From Piper betle (lineage: Eukaryota > Streptophyta > Magnoliopsida > Piperales > Piperaceae): a stretch of 64,000 bases of DNA. The notes under the pieces were generated by a model. It did not search any database, was not told the DNA's origin, and worked only from the letters and a program-made list of their open reading frames with translations. Where the stretch lies: the NCBI GenBank assembly GCA_033002965.1, contig JAURVB010013507.1, forward strand, positions 62,001-126,000. The letters run 5' to 3'. This document shows positions 36,024 to 47,973 of this stretch, piece after piece (the first letter of the stretch is position 1; each line of letters opens with the position of its first letter). A program made the position numbers and the translations under genes.

Positions 36024-38848
36024 TGTAAAACCCGTGACTCGAGTCAGGGTTTTACGTTACCAACAGCTCAGTTGGTTCGAGTCGAGTCAGTTTCATGAAC
36101 CGCGTACTGAGTCGAGGCCAGCCGTGAGTTATGAGCGATGAGAGTCAGGTGTACCTGAATATATAATGATAACGTCGAGAAGATGGTGAGATATGAGTTA
36201 TCAGAATATATGAAAGTATGCAGTATTTTTTCTTTTTATATGTTTGATCGTAGAAATAGTTTTAAGCCGAATAACGTGTTAGGACGCGTTGGATTATATT
36301 CGAGTGGGTTATTAGTTATAGAGCATGCCATTTGGATGTTGTTGTGTTTGTTTTATTTTATGAAATTTTTCCATATTTTTCTATATTTTTTTAGAATTTA
36401 TTACGAACTAGTTATTATTTTGACTCGAGTAGGAATCGAATCAATACTTAATTATGAAACTGCCATTGAGGGTATTTTCTCCCTCCCGACACTTACCCTC
36501 CCCAAACCCTCGTGCTCGTCACCGCCGACGTCGTACAGCCGCCGATCAACGCCGCCCCGCCCAGCCGTGCAGTCACCGTGCCGCCACGACCCACCCCGGC
36601 CACCGTCTCGCCACCACGACGCCGAAATCGCCCCACAAGCCGCGATGTGCTCCCTCGTCGATTCGCCACCGTCCGGGCCACTCTGCCACCGCTGTGACCC
36701 CGACGACCACCCCCTCGCTGTCACCGACGTTTCCCCCATCATCCCGACCGCCGTTGAGGCCGGCCGCAGCCTCGATCGGAGCACGCCGTGGCCGCCACCC
36801 ATTTTTGACGCCGCCGCCGACGGCCACCGCCACCCCGGCTGCTTTGTTTGACACCACCATCGGACCAAGCTCGTCGAGCTGGTGCCAATAGACCGCCTGA
36901 TTGCCCCATCCCGAATCACCGGCGAGCCGCGGAATCCGCCATAAAACTGCCGACACTCGCCGGAAAACCGCCGGAACTGCCGGAAAATTGGATTCGTGGG
37001 AAATTCACCGGATCATCCGCCAAACGCACTCGGTCCAATCTGATCGGACTTCGGAGGCCGCTAGGTGCCGAATTCGAGTTTCAAGCCACGAAACGAAAAC
37101 CCTAGCCGTCGCCGATTTTCGACGACGCGAGGTATAATTTATTTTAACTTAATTATTTGAAAGTATTGATTATTAGAATTGCATGCTAGGATTGGTGAAT
37201 TGTGTGTTATAATAATATATATAAATGTAGATTTGATTAAGGATAAAATATGAAATTTGTTTGATTGAATGGTGTTAAAAATGGAGGCTAAGAAACTAAT
37301 TAGGGTAACTAGGTAATGACCATGATCTAATGCAAACTAGCCTAAGTAGACTTGCTAGAATTGATATAGGTTGATGTGTGTTGATTGTTGCGTGATTGTG
37401 TTGATTGTGTGTGCATGCTATAGGATGTGTGATTCATCATGCGGGCGTTAGTTTTTAGCTTGATTGTGTAGGTACGGTGTAGGAGCTCGCCGCCTAGGCG
37501 CGTGGACCCGTTTGGAGCTTCTACCAGGTCCGTTTAGGACTCGTTCTCTGATTTACGCTATTCTATTGTGTATTTGATTTATCATGTGCAGGATGAGTTA
37601 AGTGGCGTTTTATCGGATCCCACTTAACTCGGGCCATTTAGCCAACAATTTTCCGAATTAATTACCCTCGAGGATGAGATCCCTCGAGTTTGTTTTCAAA
37701 CTTCAGATCCAGCTCACATTGCCTTCGGGCCTATTGTATAAATCCCAACCCAGACCTTTATATATGTATAGTTTTCGCGTTTTCAGTGAGAGATTGAATG
37801 AGGGAAATCCGACTACCGTGCTACGCGAGCGGGCACGTGTGTGTCGATAGTGGGCTCTGGAATGGTGTGCCGGCCATTTCATTCCCGAGGGATCCTGACA
37901 ACTCCACCTTTGAGTTCCTCAAACCCGGAGAAGCGTGGAGGTTCACAGGTACTGCATTGCAGCGCATGTCTAGACTTGTGGTTTCAAAGGGTACTAAAGG
38001 CAACTGCCTGAGAGTGCTCGGCCTTCGTACTCAAGGCTAGGAGTAATATGGAAGGTGCAGAGGGCAGAAAGGAATGAGATTTGATGCGAGAAGCGATAGA
38101 GAAATGGCCAAGGTATGAGAATGAGAAAGAAAGGGGGACGTTGTCGACCCGAGGGCGACGGCTCCTATATGTGCCCTGATGAGAGTTCTTGAGGAAGTAT
38201 ATGGTTTTCATTCAACAGGAGAGTTTGCTCTCTTGTGCCAGATTGATATTAGTTATTTTTCGGGCCGGTAACACTCGTTACTGACGGTTTTTCTATATAT
38301 ATGTAGGTGAGAAATGCGAGCAATGAAAGCTGTCGGGATTGCGGAGGAGCAGCACAGAACCGCACACACATGTACCTGCCGCGTGTAACGTATAATGATG
38401 TTGTGTTAATGCTATATGAATGATAATTTTGACGTGTTTAATTGGATGAATTGCTTGTTATGAAATGAACGGGTAGATGTGAATGATTAGGGAGCCCTGA
38501 GTTCAACCTTGGTTCAATTGAAACGAAAGAGATAATGATGAATGCTACGGTAGATTATTATGTTTTATCATATTTTGATAAAATATTTATATACCCTTGT
38601 CGTGGATAATTTTTAATTAAACATTTCTTGCTGTTGCATGGTTTTGTTTTGCTTGCACATCATAGCATGCATGTAGGACTACGTTAGAACCCACGCATCC
38701 CATCCATGCATTTCATGTTTGCATCTCCATCTTGAGACACCGAGGGCAGATCCGGGTTGGCTTAACCGAACCCAGTAGATTAGCGAACGGTTCGGTCGCC
38801 GGTGACATTTCCGTGTTGGTTCACGGGTGAGCCGAAACGGGGTGTTAA
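36024..38848 (+). repeat. Long LTR, copy 1 (about 2.8 kb)
   Basis: Starts TGTAAAACCCGTGACTCGAG and ends GGGGTGTTAAAA. It aligns along its length, by shared landmarks, with the solo LTR at 54512-57362 (GTACTGAGTC, GAGTTATCAGAATATATGA, GAGCTCGCCGCCTA, GGAGCTTCTACCAGGT, ATGTAGGTGAG). The GC-rich part at 36480-37120 opens spurious frames on both strands. No clear target duplication was seen, so it may be a decayed solo LTR. Confidence 0.7.
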
Positions 38849-39494
38849 AAGGAAAGTCTTACTTAAAATGAATACTTGCTACAAGACCCGATGAATAACT
38901 AGAGAAACATATATAAGAGTACCCATTTATTCTATAAATAACAAAACTACCATGAATATATTTACTATGTGGGTCAATTGCTTAAAGCTGATTGGGCTTT
39001 ACATCTTTGTGAGGCCTTACAACATATTACCTCTCCTTATAAAATTCTATCAATCAAAACTACAGCATAAGGATGTATGCCAACACTAACTAATATGATA
39101 TAGTTTATTTTTATTTTTATTTACTTTGAAATTTTACTAAAACTACCATAAATCTATGATCTTATAAATATTTTTTTAGTTAATCTCAAATTCTACATAG
39201 AAAAAAAATAAAAACACATGGCATGCAACTAAATGAGAAATTCTAAGCCAATTTTATTTTTCATTGACTTCAATAGCAAATTACTAAATAGTTTTTTTAT
39301 AATTTGAATCACGTGGATCAATTAACACATTTACTAATTATGTTGAGTAGAGCTAACGAGATTTTGGTCCTAACTAAAATTGTAGGATTGGTTTAGTTAT
39401 TCTTAACTCTTAGTTCGGTTTAGTTGGGCCCTTAGGTAAATTTCCTAAGTGCCTGAAAGTTCGGTTCAGAACCAAACCAAACTTAAACCGATCA
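38849..39494. other. AT-rich DNA, nothing recognised
   Basis: No gene. 39350-39490 has TTGGTTTAG / GGTTCAG words shared with 40310-40435, suggesting a small element interrupted by the LTR fragment between them. Confidence 0.4.
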
Positions 39495-40290
39495 AAAAGT
39501 CTATCAACCGAATCATTTGTATATTTCTTTAGGCTTGTTAAGTCAAGAGGCTAGCCTAGTCTGTTGAGTCCATGCGCTCGTCCGACTCGGTTCAACCCCC
39601 TTGCTAGCCTAATCTAGTTGACTCCGTGCATTTGTCCGGCTCAGTTCAGCCTACTTGCTAGTTAGGTTGAGACCATTGTACTAGCCCAACTTAGTTCAAC
39701 TGGCTCACTCACTTGGTCTAGTTGAATAGTAGACTCGCTTCGCCTTGTTAAATTGAATTCCTGATTTAAGGCTGATAAGTTGGTTAGTTAATTTGACTTT
39801 GACTTGACGAGCCCAAGTTGATCAAAAAAATTTTTAAGCTTATTTGAATATTGGTCAAGTCGATATTTACTAAAGAAAATATTTAGATCAAGTTAGCATA
39901 CACTGTAAATCACAAGCGACAAATATTCCTTTAAGTAACTACACTTGTTAAATTTTAACTATTGTCAAATAATAGACTTGACGCCTAAAACCTTGTACTA
40001 CAATGGAGTGAACGAAAGATTTTTGTAATCAAAAGTTTCTTTTAAAACTTTTGTAGCTCAAAGCATTATTAATGAAAAGTTGAACTTGTGTTATTTTGTC
40101 GTGCAAATTTCGTATTTAATAGTTGATTTAATTGTGATATGTTTTAATGACAAGTGCACCTTGATGTAACCCCAAACTCTATAATTGACATCATATTAGC
40201 CCTCAACAAGCGAGACAACAACACATTCCAATTATTCAAATTTGTGCAAAAGATCAAATGTGTGCCACAATTTTGTGCAAACATTAATTT
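39495..40290 (+). repeat. LTR fragment of the 49.5-54.4 kb retrotransposon family
   Basis: Contains the same about 60-bp subrepeats (TTGCTAGCCTAATCTAGTTG, GACTCGGTTCAACCCCCTTG) and the same 3' end (GTGTGCCACAATTTTGTGCAAACA) as the LTRs at 49499 and 52708. Its 5' half is missing. Confidence 0.7.
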
Positions 40291-40882
40291 TGATATAGTT
40301 CTAATTATTTTGGTTTTATATAAACCAAACTAAACAGAACTAAAATATTTCGATTCAGTTCATATCGATTTGATTCGATTTGATTTTGGAGAAATTTCAG
40401 GTTTAGTTCGGCGTGAAATTAGGTGGCCAAACTCTATTTCAAAACTGCCCTAAAGTTGACCAATATAGCCTATATAGTTAAGGTAATTTATTTTAATTTT
40501 GTTGTTTAAAATATAGGAGATGGTGGGAGAATCATGGAAAGCCAAACGTGTATATTGATTAAACAAAAGGTTCGTTTAATATCCACAAGTGGACTCAAAA
40601 TAAAGAAAAACCACAAATTTAAATAAAAAATGGTCCTAAAATATTTTTATTTTTATTATTTATTTATTTATTTTGATCCTACAATGTTAAGAGTCACAAC
40701 ATGGACTTAGAACCCCTACAATTTTCAGGGTATGTGTAGTTTTATTTATATCTAATGTATTTTTATTAAAAGTGGGTAAGGGATCAAACAACAAAAAGGC
40801 AACGTGCTATAGCTCGGGATGACTAACATGAATTTTAATTAATATATTTTATATATCTTAAAACTTATATATGTGTAACCTT

Positions 40883-40904
<22 letters not shown>
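40291..40904. other. AT-rich DNA ending in a (TA)n tract
   Basis: No gene is seen. A TA tract at about 40884-40904 leads into element C. Confidence 0.5.
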
Positions 40905-40917
<13 letters not shown>

Positions 40918-41281
40918 TGAGGATTGCTGTACTGCAGTACAGCCAAGATGGCTGTACTGCAGTTTCCAGCCGTTGGATTCAATCCAACGGCTGGAAATAA
41001 TTGATGTAGGTATGAAAGTTCTCCCACCAACGGCAATGAGTGGCGAGGGATGGGAGCTGTGATTTTTTTTCCAGCCCTCGTTCCTCTGTTTTTTAGTATC
41101 ATATAAAAATTGATGTCGGTCGCTCGCCTCCCACCAAAGCCGGTCGGTCGCTCGCCTCACCTCCCCCGCGCTCGACCTCTCCGCCCCCCCCTCGGCGCTC
41201 GCCTATGCGGTCGACCTCTCCCTCCCCCGGCACTCGATTTCCCTCCCTCAGCACGGTCGACCTCTCCCGCCACGGCCACCT

Positions 41282-41531
41282 CTGTTTTACGCCGGATCTT
41301 CGCCGCACGGTGCACGAACCGGGGCTCTTGGCCCGGATATCGTCGATGATCGCGCCGATTTTGCCGTCGCCGCCGGGGGAGAAGAGGTCGAGGAGGTTGT
41401 CGACGTTGGCACCGACGGCGTCGGCAGTGGAGATGGAGCGGGCGGCCACAGAGAAGGCAAGGAGGTGGGAGAGGATACAGGAGGGGACGCCGGACTTGAT
41501 GACGGTGGCGAGGCGACGACATCGCTGGCTA
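41282..41531 (-). pseudogene. Gene-like fragment captured in element C
   Basis: A minus-strand frame gives ATVIKSGVPSCILSHLLAFS, then VAARSISTADAVGANVDNLL, DLFSPGGDGKIGAIIDD and IRAKSPGSC. This is balanced, protein-like sequence, unlike the low-complexity frames around it. An almost identical copy is at about 46137-46386. I do not recognise the source gene. There is no intact start or end, so it is likely a captured exon fragment. Confidence 0.5.
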
Positions 41532-41625
41532 GCAGCGGGCCGCCGGCGGCAACGTCGCCGGCCAGAGCGAGGCCGCCGGCAGTGGGTGCGGGCAACACAG
41601 AGGTGGATGGCAAATTCGTAAAAAA

Positions 41626-41865
41626 ATTGACTCGCTCTCGACCCGACTTAATTTTACGATCTAAATTTAAAAAAATTAAAAAAATAATTTCGTAATAAAA
41701 AGTTGACTCGCTCTCGACCCGACTTAATTTTACGATCTTAAATTTAAAAAAATTTAAAAAAATAATTTCGTAATAAAAATTTGACTCGCTCTCGACCCGA
41801 CTTAATTTTACGATCTAAATTTAAAAAAATTAAAAAAATAATTTCGTAATAAAAACTTAACTCGC
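41626..41865 (+). repeat. Three tandem 75-78-bp units
   Basis: TTGACTCGCTCTCGACCCGA followed by CTTAATTTTACGATCTAAAT recurs at about 41628, 41703 and 41781. Each unit ends AATAATTTCGTAATAAAAA. The same trio occurs in the duplicate at 46484-46715. Confidence 0.85.
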
Positions 41866-42705
41866 TTAGTCAATATTATGAAATAAATTTAAAAATATAT
41901 ATAAAAAATAATTTCGTAAAAAAAATTAACTTGCTCACTGTCAATATTTTACGACTTGCTCTCGAAGTCGCCAGCGAGCGGCCGGGGGCGAGGTCACTAG
42001 CGATTGGGTGGCACGGCAAAGGGTGGAAAAACAGAGTCGCCTGCAAAATAAAGGAGGGAGGAGGAAATTGGCAGGGGTAATTTCGAAATAAAAATTTGAC
42101 TCGCTCTCGACTCTAGTTAATATTGCGAAATATATCCCGAAAAATATAAAAAATATAATAAAATACCATAAAATAAAATAATTGAGTTCTAATTGATTAT
42201 TTTATCTTATGATATTTTTATCCATTTTTTCATTTTTTTCTAGATTTATTTCGTGATATTGACACAAGTTGGGAAGGAAATGGGCAGGGGTAATTTTGTA
42301 ATAAAAACTTGACTCTGTCCGGACTAGAGTCAATATTACGAAATAATTTTTGATTTATTTCATGGTATTTTACTTTATTTCATGGTATTTTACTTTATTT
42401 TTTCAAATTTTTTAAGATGTATTTCATAATATTGGCTCGAGTCAGGAGCGAGTCAATTTTTTATTAAGAAATTATTTTATTTTTTAAAAAATTTATTTTG
42501 TAATATTGACTCGAGTCGGGAGCGAGTCATGTTTTTATTATGAAATTATTTATTTTATTTTTTAAATTTATTTCTTAATATTGACTCGAATCATGAGCAA
42601 GTTAAGTTTTTATTACAAAATTATTTTATTTTATTTTTTAAATTTATTTCGTAATATTTACTTGAGTCGAGAACGAGTAAAGTTTTTATTACGAAATTGT
42701 CGTCG
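41866..42705. repeat. Cassette repeats of the GACTCGAGTC type in element C
   Basis: Cores such as GACTCGAGTCGGGAGCGAGTC (near 42508) lie between TTTTTATTACGAAATTATTT-like stretches, as in the 7.5-9.1 kb array. Confidence 0.7.
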
Positions 42706-43129
42706 ACCTTCCCTCCCCTCCGCCCGCTGCCTTCCCGACTCATCCCGCTCTCGACCCGCCGCCCCTGTTCGAACCCACGGTCGGCAACGCCACACCCCAG
42801 GCCGCAGCCGCCCCGCCAGCCAAATGTTGCCGCTGAAAAAGACATCTCAAGCTGCTGACGATGTGGAATGGGAGCGGCCATGACCGAGGCGGCAGCGGCG
42901 GTGCGGGGAGGTCGAAGGAAACGTCCGGACCGACGTCGCCCTCGAGGCCGAAGTCGGAGGGGTCGAGGAAGACGCCGGCGCGGAGGGGCGGGGGAAGCGG
43001 GGAGGGTCGGGAGCGGCGGGAGGAAGACGCCAGCGCGGAAGGGCGGGAGCGGCGGGGAAAGGGCCGCGGCGGCCAGAGAAGGGAAGAAACAGGGGCGGAA
43101 GATGATCAAGATTTTATCAACCACACATC

Positions 43130-43800
43130 ATAAGATTAGAAAGCTAAAAGGAAGACAACTAACTATAGGTGGAAGATGATCAAGATAATCAAAATTGCTC
43201 TCCCTCACTGGATCAACATCAGTAGAATCTTAAACAAATGACTCGATTGCTTCCAAAAAAATCCCAACTTCATGTTCTGCAAAATCAAGATCTTTCTGAA
43301 TCTTATCAGATTCACTCCTCCACGTCATTAATTCTCATTGCAATTTCTTCAGGGTAGCTTTCTTGTCAGCCAGCTTCACCTAAAACAAGTTTGAACAGTG
43401 ATTATATCGTGACAAGATGGTATAGCAAAGATGATGGGAAGAGAACGTGGGAAAACTTCATACATTAGCTATAATGAAAGGACTAGATAATAAAACTAAG
43501 TTTCTACTATGCAAGAGTTCAATCCCGCTCCACTAGAAACCATACTGCAAGTAATTACAGCTTCTTCACAAGGTAAGGAATTAGTTCTTCACCGTGGTGA
43601 AGACCCCAACAGAGTGTGGGCCGAAACGCCCTTCAACTTCTTCAAACGACACACACACAAATCAGCAAAGCAAAAAGCAGCAGCGCTTACCAGACGCGAC
43701 GCCATTCGCCGCCTCCATCATCCCATACGAAGCGATCCGCACAGGGGAAAGCTGCGATTTGTTCACTACAAAGCGATCCTCACGGGGGAACAGAAAGAAA
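43130..43800 (-). pseudogene. Captured gene fragment with exon-intron remains
   Basis: On the minus strand, 43720-43690 reads ATGGAGGCGGCGAATGGCGT to TCTG, then GTAAGC, a plausible first exon and donor. At 43381 TTGTTTTAG precedes a frame with VKLADKKATLKKLQ, ELMTWRSESDKIQKDLDFAE and HEVGIFLEAIESFV, coiled-coil-like but broken by two stops. It looks like a captured piece of a host gene with introns kept, which implies DNA-level capture. The source gene is not recognised. Confidence 0.5.
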
Positions 43801-43952
43801 GACGATGCCTTTCTATGTTTTCACCTGTTCGGGATTTAATAGGCAGCCGTTGGATTATAATCCAACGGTTGGATCAAAAGTGCAGCACAGCCATCTTGGC
43901 TGTGCTGCAGCACAGAACTTCCTTTCTCCATATATATATATATATATATATA

Positions 43953-46900
43953 TGAGGAGGGGGAGGCTGTACTGCAGCACAGCCATCTTGGCTGTGCTGC
44001 AGTGTTCCAGCCGTTGGATTTTATCCAACGGCTGGACATTCCCCCCTCACCCTTTCAAAAAAAAAAAAATTCGTTTGCCGCGCCGCTCTGCCCCGCCGCC
44101 GCCGCGCCGCTCCGACCAAAACAAATGAGGAACTCTTGTTGGCAGGTTTGGACGGCAGCAGCGACTCCTTTCCGTCGACAAAAATAACAGAACAGTTGAT
44201 GAACTTCCGGCAACAAAAGTGGTAGCAAGATTCTTTCTTTCTTCTTCCAATCGATCTCTGTCTTCACCGGGGACTTCTCGACTCCGGCAAGCTTCACGGC
44301 AAGGACGGCATGACTCCTCTGTTTTTACTCCAAGTCCTCTGTTTCCTGTGATTGCGGCAGTTCCTTCCCCAAGGTGGTGATGATCCCTTCTCCCTGGACA
44401 ATGCTCCGTGACGACAGGACGGCAGCAGCAGATCCTTAGTGACCCATGCCGCGCCACTCGTCCTGCTCACCTTGGGTCACCCGGGAAGGAATCAAGAAGG
44501 GAGGGGCGTCGTTGGCCGGTGGTGGGCGGCCGGCGATCGGCTGGCTCGGTGGAAAAACAGGGTCGCCGGCGAAACAGGGGAGGGAAGAGGAAAAGGCAGG
44601 GGTAGTTTCGTAATAAAAATTTGACTCGGTCCCGACTCGAGTCAATATTACGAAATATATCTTAAAAAATATAAAAATAAAATAAAATACCATAAAATAT
44701 AATAATCCATTATAATTCAATTATTTTATTTTATGTTATTTTTCTGTATTTTTTTATATTTTTTGGGATTTATTTCGTAATATTAATACAAGTTAGGACC
44801 GAGTCAAGTTTTTATTACCAAACTACCCCTTTCAAAAAATATGAAAAAAATAGAATTAAAAACCATAAAATAAAATAATCTATTAGAATTAGATTATTTT
44901 ATTTTAGGGTATTTTCCTATACTTTTTTTAAATTTTTTAGGATTTATTTCGTAATATTAACTCGAGTCGGGACCGAGTCAAGTTTTTATTTTAAAATATG
45001 AACAAAATAGGGTAACATACTATAAAATAAAATAATCCATTATAATTCGATTATTTTATTTTATAATATTTTCCTGTATTTTTTTAATATTTTTGGCATT
45101 TATTTTGTAATATTGACTCGAGTTTGGGCCGAGTCAAATTTTTATTATAAAAAATTAACCCGCTCCAGATTCAAGCCACTGTTACAAAATAAATTAAAAA
45201 TATATATATATAATAATTTTATAATAAAAGTGTGACTCGCTTGCGACTATATTTAACTCGAGTCTCGACCCGACTTAATTTTACAATCTAAATTTATAAA
45301 ATAATTTCGTAATAAAAACTTGACTCGCTTCCAACCTGAGTCAATATTACAAAATAAATTTAAAAATATATATAAAAAATAATTTTGTAAAAAAAACTTG
45401 ACTCGCTCACGGTCAATATTTTACGACTTGCTCTCGAAATCGCTAGCGAGCGGCTGGCGGCGAGGTCACTAGCAATTGGGTGGCACAGCAAAGGGTGGAA
45501 AAATAGAGTCGCCGACAAAATAAAGGAGGTAGGAGGAAATTGACAGGGGTAATTTTGTAATAAAAACTTGACTCGCTCCCGACTCTAGTTAATATTACGA
45601 AATAAATCCCAAAAAATATTAAAAAATTCAAAAAATAAAATAATCGAATTCTAATGATATTTATGGTATTTTACCCTATTTTTTCATATTTTTCGAGAGG
45701 GGTAGTTTTCATATTTTCCCACGACTCGCTCTCCACTTGCGTTAATATTACGAAATACTATAAAATAAAGAGATGAGGATTGCTGTACTGCAGTACAGCC
45801 AAGATGGCTGTACTGCAGTTTCCAGCCGTTGGATTCAATCCAACGGCTGGAAATAATTGATGTAGGTATGAAAGTTCTCCCACCAACGGCAATGAGTGGC
45901 GAGGGATGGGAGCTGTGATTTTTTTTCCAGCCCTCGTTCCTCTGTTTTTTAATATCATATAAAAATTGATGTCGGTCGCTCGCCTCCCACCAAAGCCGGT
46001 CGGTCGCTCGCCTCACCTCCCCCGCGCTCGACCTCTCCGCCCCCCCTCGGCGCTCGCCTATGCGGTCGACCTCTCCCTCCCCCGGCACTCGATTTCCCTC
46101 CCTCAGCACGGTCGACCTCTCCCGCCACGGCCACCTCTGTTTTACGCCGGATCTTCGCCGCACGGTGCACGAACCGGGGCTCTTGGCCCGGATATCGTCG
46201 ATGATCGCGCCGATTTTGCCGTCGCCGCCGGGGGAGAAGAGGTCGAGGAGGTTGTCGACGTTGGCACCGACGGCGTCGGCAGTGGAGATGGAGCGGGCGG
46301 CCACAGAGAAGGCAAGGAGGTGGGAGAGGATACAGGAGGGGACGCCGGACTTGATGACGGTGGCGAGGCGACGACATCGCTGGCTAGCAGCGGGCCGCCG
46401 GCGGCAACGTCGCCGGCCAGAGCGGGCCGCCGGCAGTGGGTGCGGGCAACACAGAGGTGGATGGCAAATTCGTAAAAAAAAATTGACTCGCTCTCGACCC
46501 GACTTAATTTTACGATCTAAATTTAAAAAAAATTAAAAAAATAATTTCGTAATAAAAAGTTGACTCGCTCTCGACCCGACTTAATTTTACGATCTTAAAT
46601 TTAAAAAAATTAAAATTTTCGTAATAAAAATTTGACTCGCTCTCGACCCGACTTAATTTTACGATCTAAATTTAAAAAAAATTAAAAAAATAATTTCGTA
46701 ATAAAAACTTAACTCGCTTAGTCAATATTATGAAATAAATTTAAAAATATATATAAAAAATAATTTCGTAAAAAAAAATTAACTTGCTCACTGTCAATAT
46801 TTTACGACTTGCTCTCGAAGTCGCCAGCGAGCGGCCGGGGGCGAGGTCACTAGCGATTGGGTGGCACGGCAAAGGGTGGAAAAACAGAGTCGCCTGCAAA

Positions 46901-47107
46901 ATAAAGGAGGGAGGAGGAAATTGGCACGCTTGGGGGTGAGCTTGTGGAGGAGGCTGGTGGAGGAGGCGGCGAAGTTGCAGGGAAGATGAATTTCCATAGG
47001 CTCTCTGGCTAGTATTTCATTTGGGATTGATATAATTTTTTGCCGTTGGATAAGAGGAAAGTGAATCACAGCCAAGTTGGCTGTGCTGCAACACAGCTAC
47101 CTTTTAT

Positions 47108-47110
<3 letters not shown>
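43953..47110. mobile_element. Double-hairpin element D (composite)
   Basis: The left end has GCTGTACTGCAGCACAGCC...GGCTGTGCTGCAG and CCAGCCGTTGGAT/ATCCAACGGCTGG (43973-44036). The right end (about 47040-47112) has the inverse (TTGCCGTTGGAT, CACAGCCAAGTTGGCTGTG). Inside are a GC-rich piece (44060-44600), cassette repeats (44600-45760), then an internal left terminus at 45771 identical to that of element C, followed by 1.15 kb of duplicated C sequence. It may be one element nested in, or fused to, another. TA arrays lie on both outer sides. Confidence 0.65.
45771..46925. repeat. 1.15-kb direct duplication of 40913-42066
   Basis: From GAGATGAGGATTGCTGTACT to GGAGGGAGGAGGAAATTGGC the two copies are almost identical, with a few single-base and short-run differences (for example poly-A length near 46484). 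After 46925 the sequences part. High identity shows that the duplication is recent compared with the other repeats here. Confidence 0.9.
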
Positions 47111-47134
<24 letters not shown>

Positions 47135-47145
<11 letters not shown>

Positions 47146-47922
47146 GTAAAGTAATTGTGAGCCCGGGGCAGAAAAAATTTTCTACCCTAAAGTTGATCTA
47201 GGCCATATGATTGCAAGGACGACCCAAATCCATTCTTTTTATTAAAAAAGAGTAAAAAAAAACCTTCTCCCCATTCCGCGTCATCCTCTCCCTCGTCTCC
47301 TAGTCGCCGCCTTCACCACCTTTGCCATAGCCCTTGCCACGGACAACTCCGTAGTCAAGTTCGGCTGGCCTCGCCACCTCCCTGATGGCACCTCCCTCCC
47401 CCTCCTCCATGCCTCGCCCCTACCCTCCTCCTCCCTCCACAGCAGCGCCTCCCTCCCCCTCCTCAACTGCGCGGTGGGATCGGGCCGCACGGCCACAGAT
47501 GTGGCTACTCGACCTTATCGGGCAAGGAGGCCATAACTAGCCGCCATCGGCCAAGTTTGTTCACCACAAGCAGGACTTGGCCATCCCTCCGGCTAGATCT
47601 GGTTGGGAGACAGCCAAGTCCAGAACACGGTGGCCGGACCTGGCCCCTGTCGCGGTGCCACAAGGCCGCGCAGCCACATTTGTGGCCCATGCCCTGATCC
47701 AACCGTCGTTGGCATGTCTGGTTGCCTTGCAGCTGGATTTGGCCGGGGGCGACCAGACATGGCCGCCCTTGGCCGGAGACGGCAACGTTGTGGCTGGCGC
47801 CTTTGAGAAAAAAAGTAAAATTTCTTTTGAAAATAATGCATCTGGGCCATCTTTATAATCAGATGACCCTAATCAAAGTGTGGGGCAGAAAAAATTTTCT
47901 ACTTCGGGCACACCTCAATCGT

Positions 47923-47925
<3 letters not shown>
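47135..47925. mobile_element. Double-hairpin element E
   Basis: The left end reads GGGTAAAGTAATTGTGAGCC, then CAGAAAAAATTTTCT, then a diverged GGCC...GACC stem. The right end is its inverse (CAGAAAAAATTTTCTACTTC, CTGGGCCATC...GATGACCC, 47832-47915). The GC-rich cargo at 47275-47810 includes an open stretch (VAAFTTFAIALATDNSVVKF) of unknown source. It starts directly after the TA array that ends element D and is followed by (TA)n(TATG)n. Confidence 0.65.

Positions 47926-47973
<48 letters not shown>

Larger units (their letters stand above)
40905..43932. mobile_element. Double-hairpin element C, carrying gene-like cargo
   Basis: The left end has two stem-loops, CTGTACTGCAG...CTGTACTGCAG and CCAGCCGTTGGAT/ATCCAACGGCTGG (40927-40996). 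The right end (43848-43932) has the same two in mirror order with GCAGCACAGCCATCTTGGCT. Inverted ends are about 90 bp. Cargo in order: a GC-rich gene-like piece (41110-41600), cassette repeats (41620-42700), a second GC-rich piece (42705-43090) and an intron-bearing gene-like piece on the minus strand (43130-43800). TA arrays flank both sides. No transposase is seen, so it must move by another element's enzyme. Confidence 0.7.

Noticed and set aside
36183..37137. Overlapping frames on both strands, the longest 222 codons
   Set aside because: They lie in the GC-rich part of a long LTR whose second copy at 54.5 kb does not preserve the frames.
43509..43955. 148-codon plus-strand frame
   Set aside because: It is antisense to the captured exon and runs into the terminal hairpin and TA array; no domain is seen.
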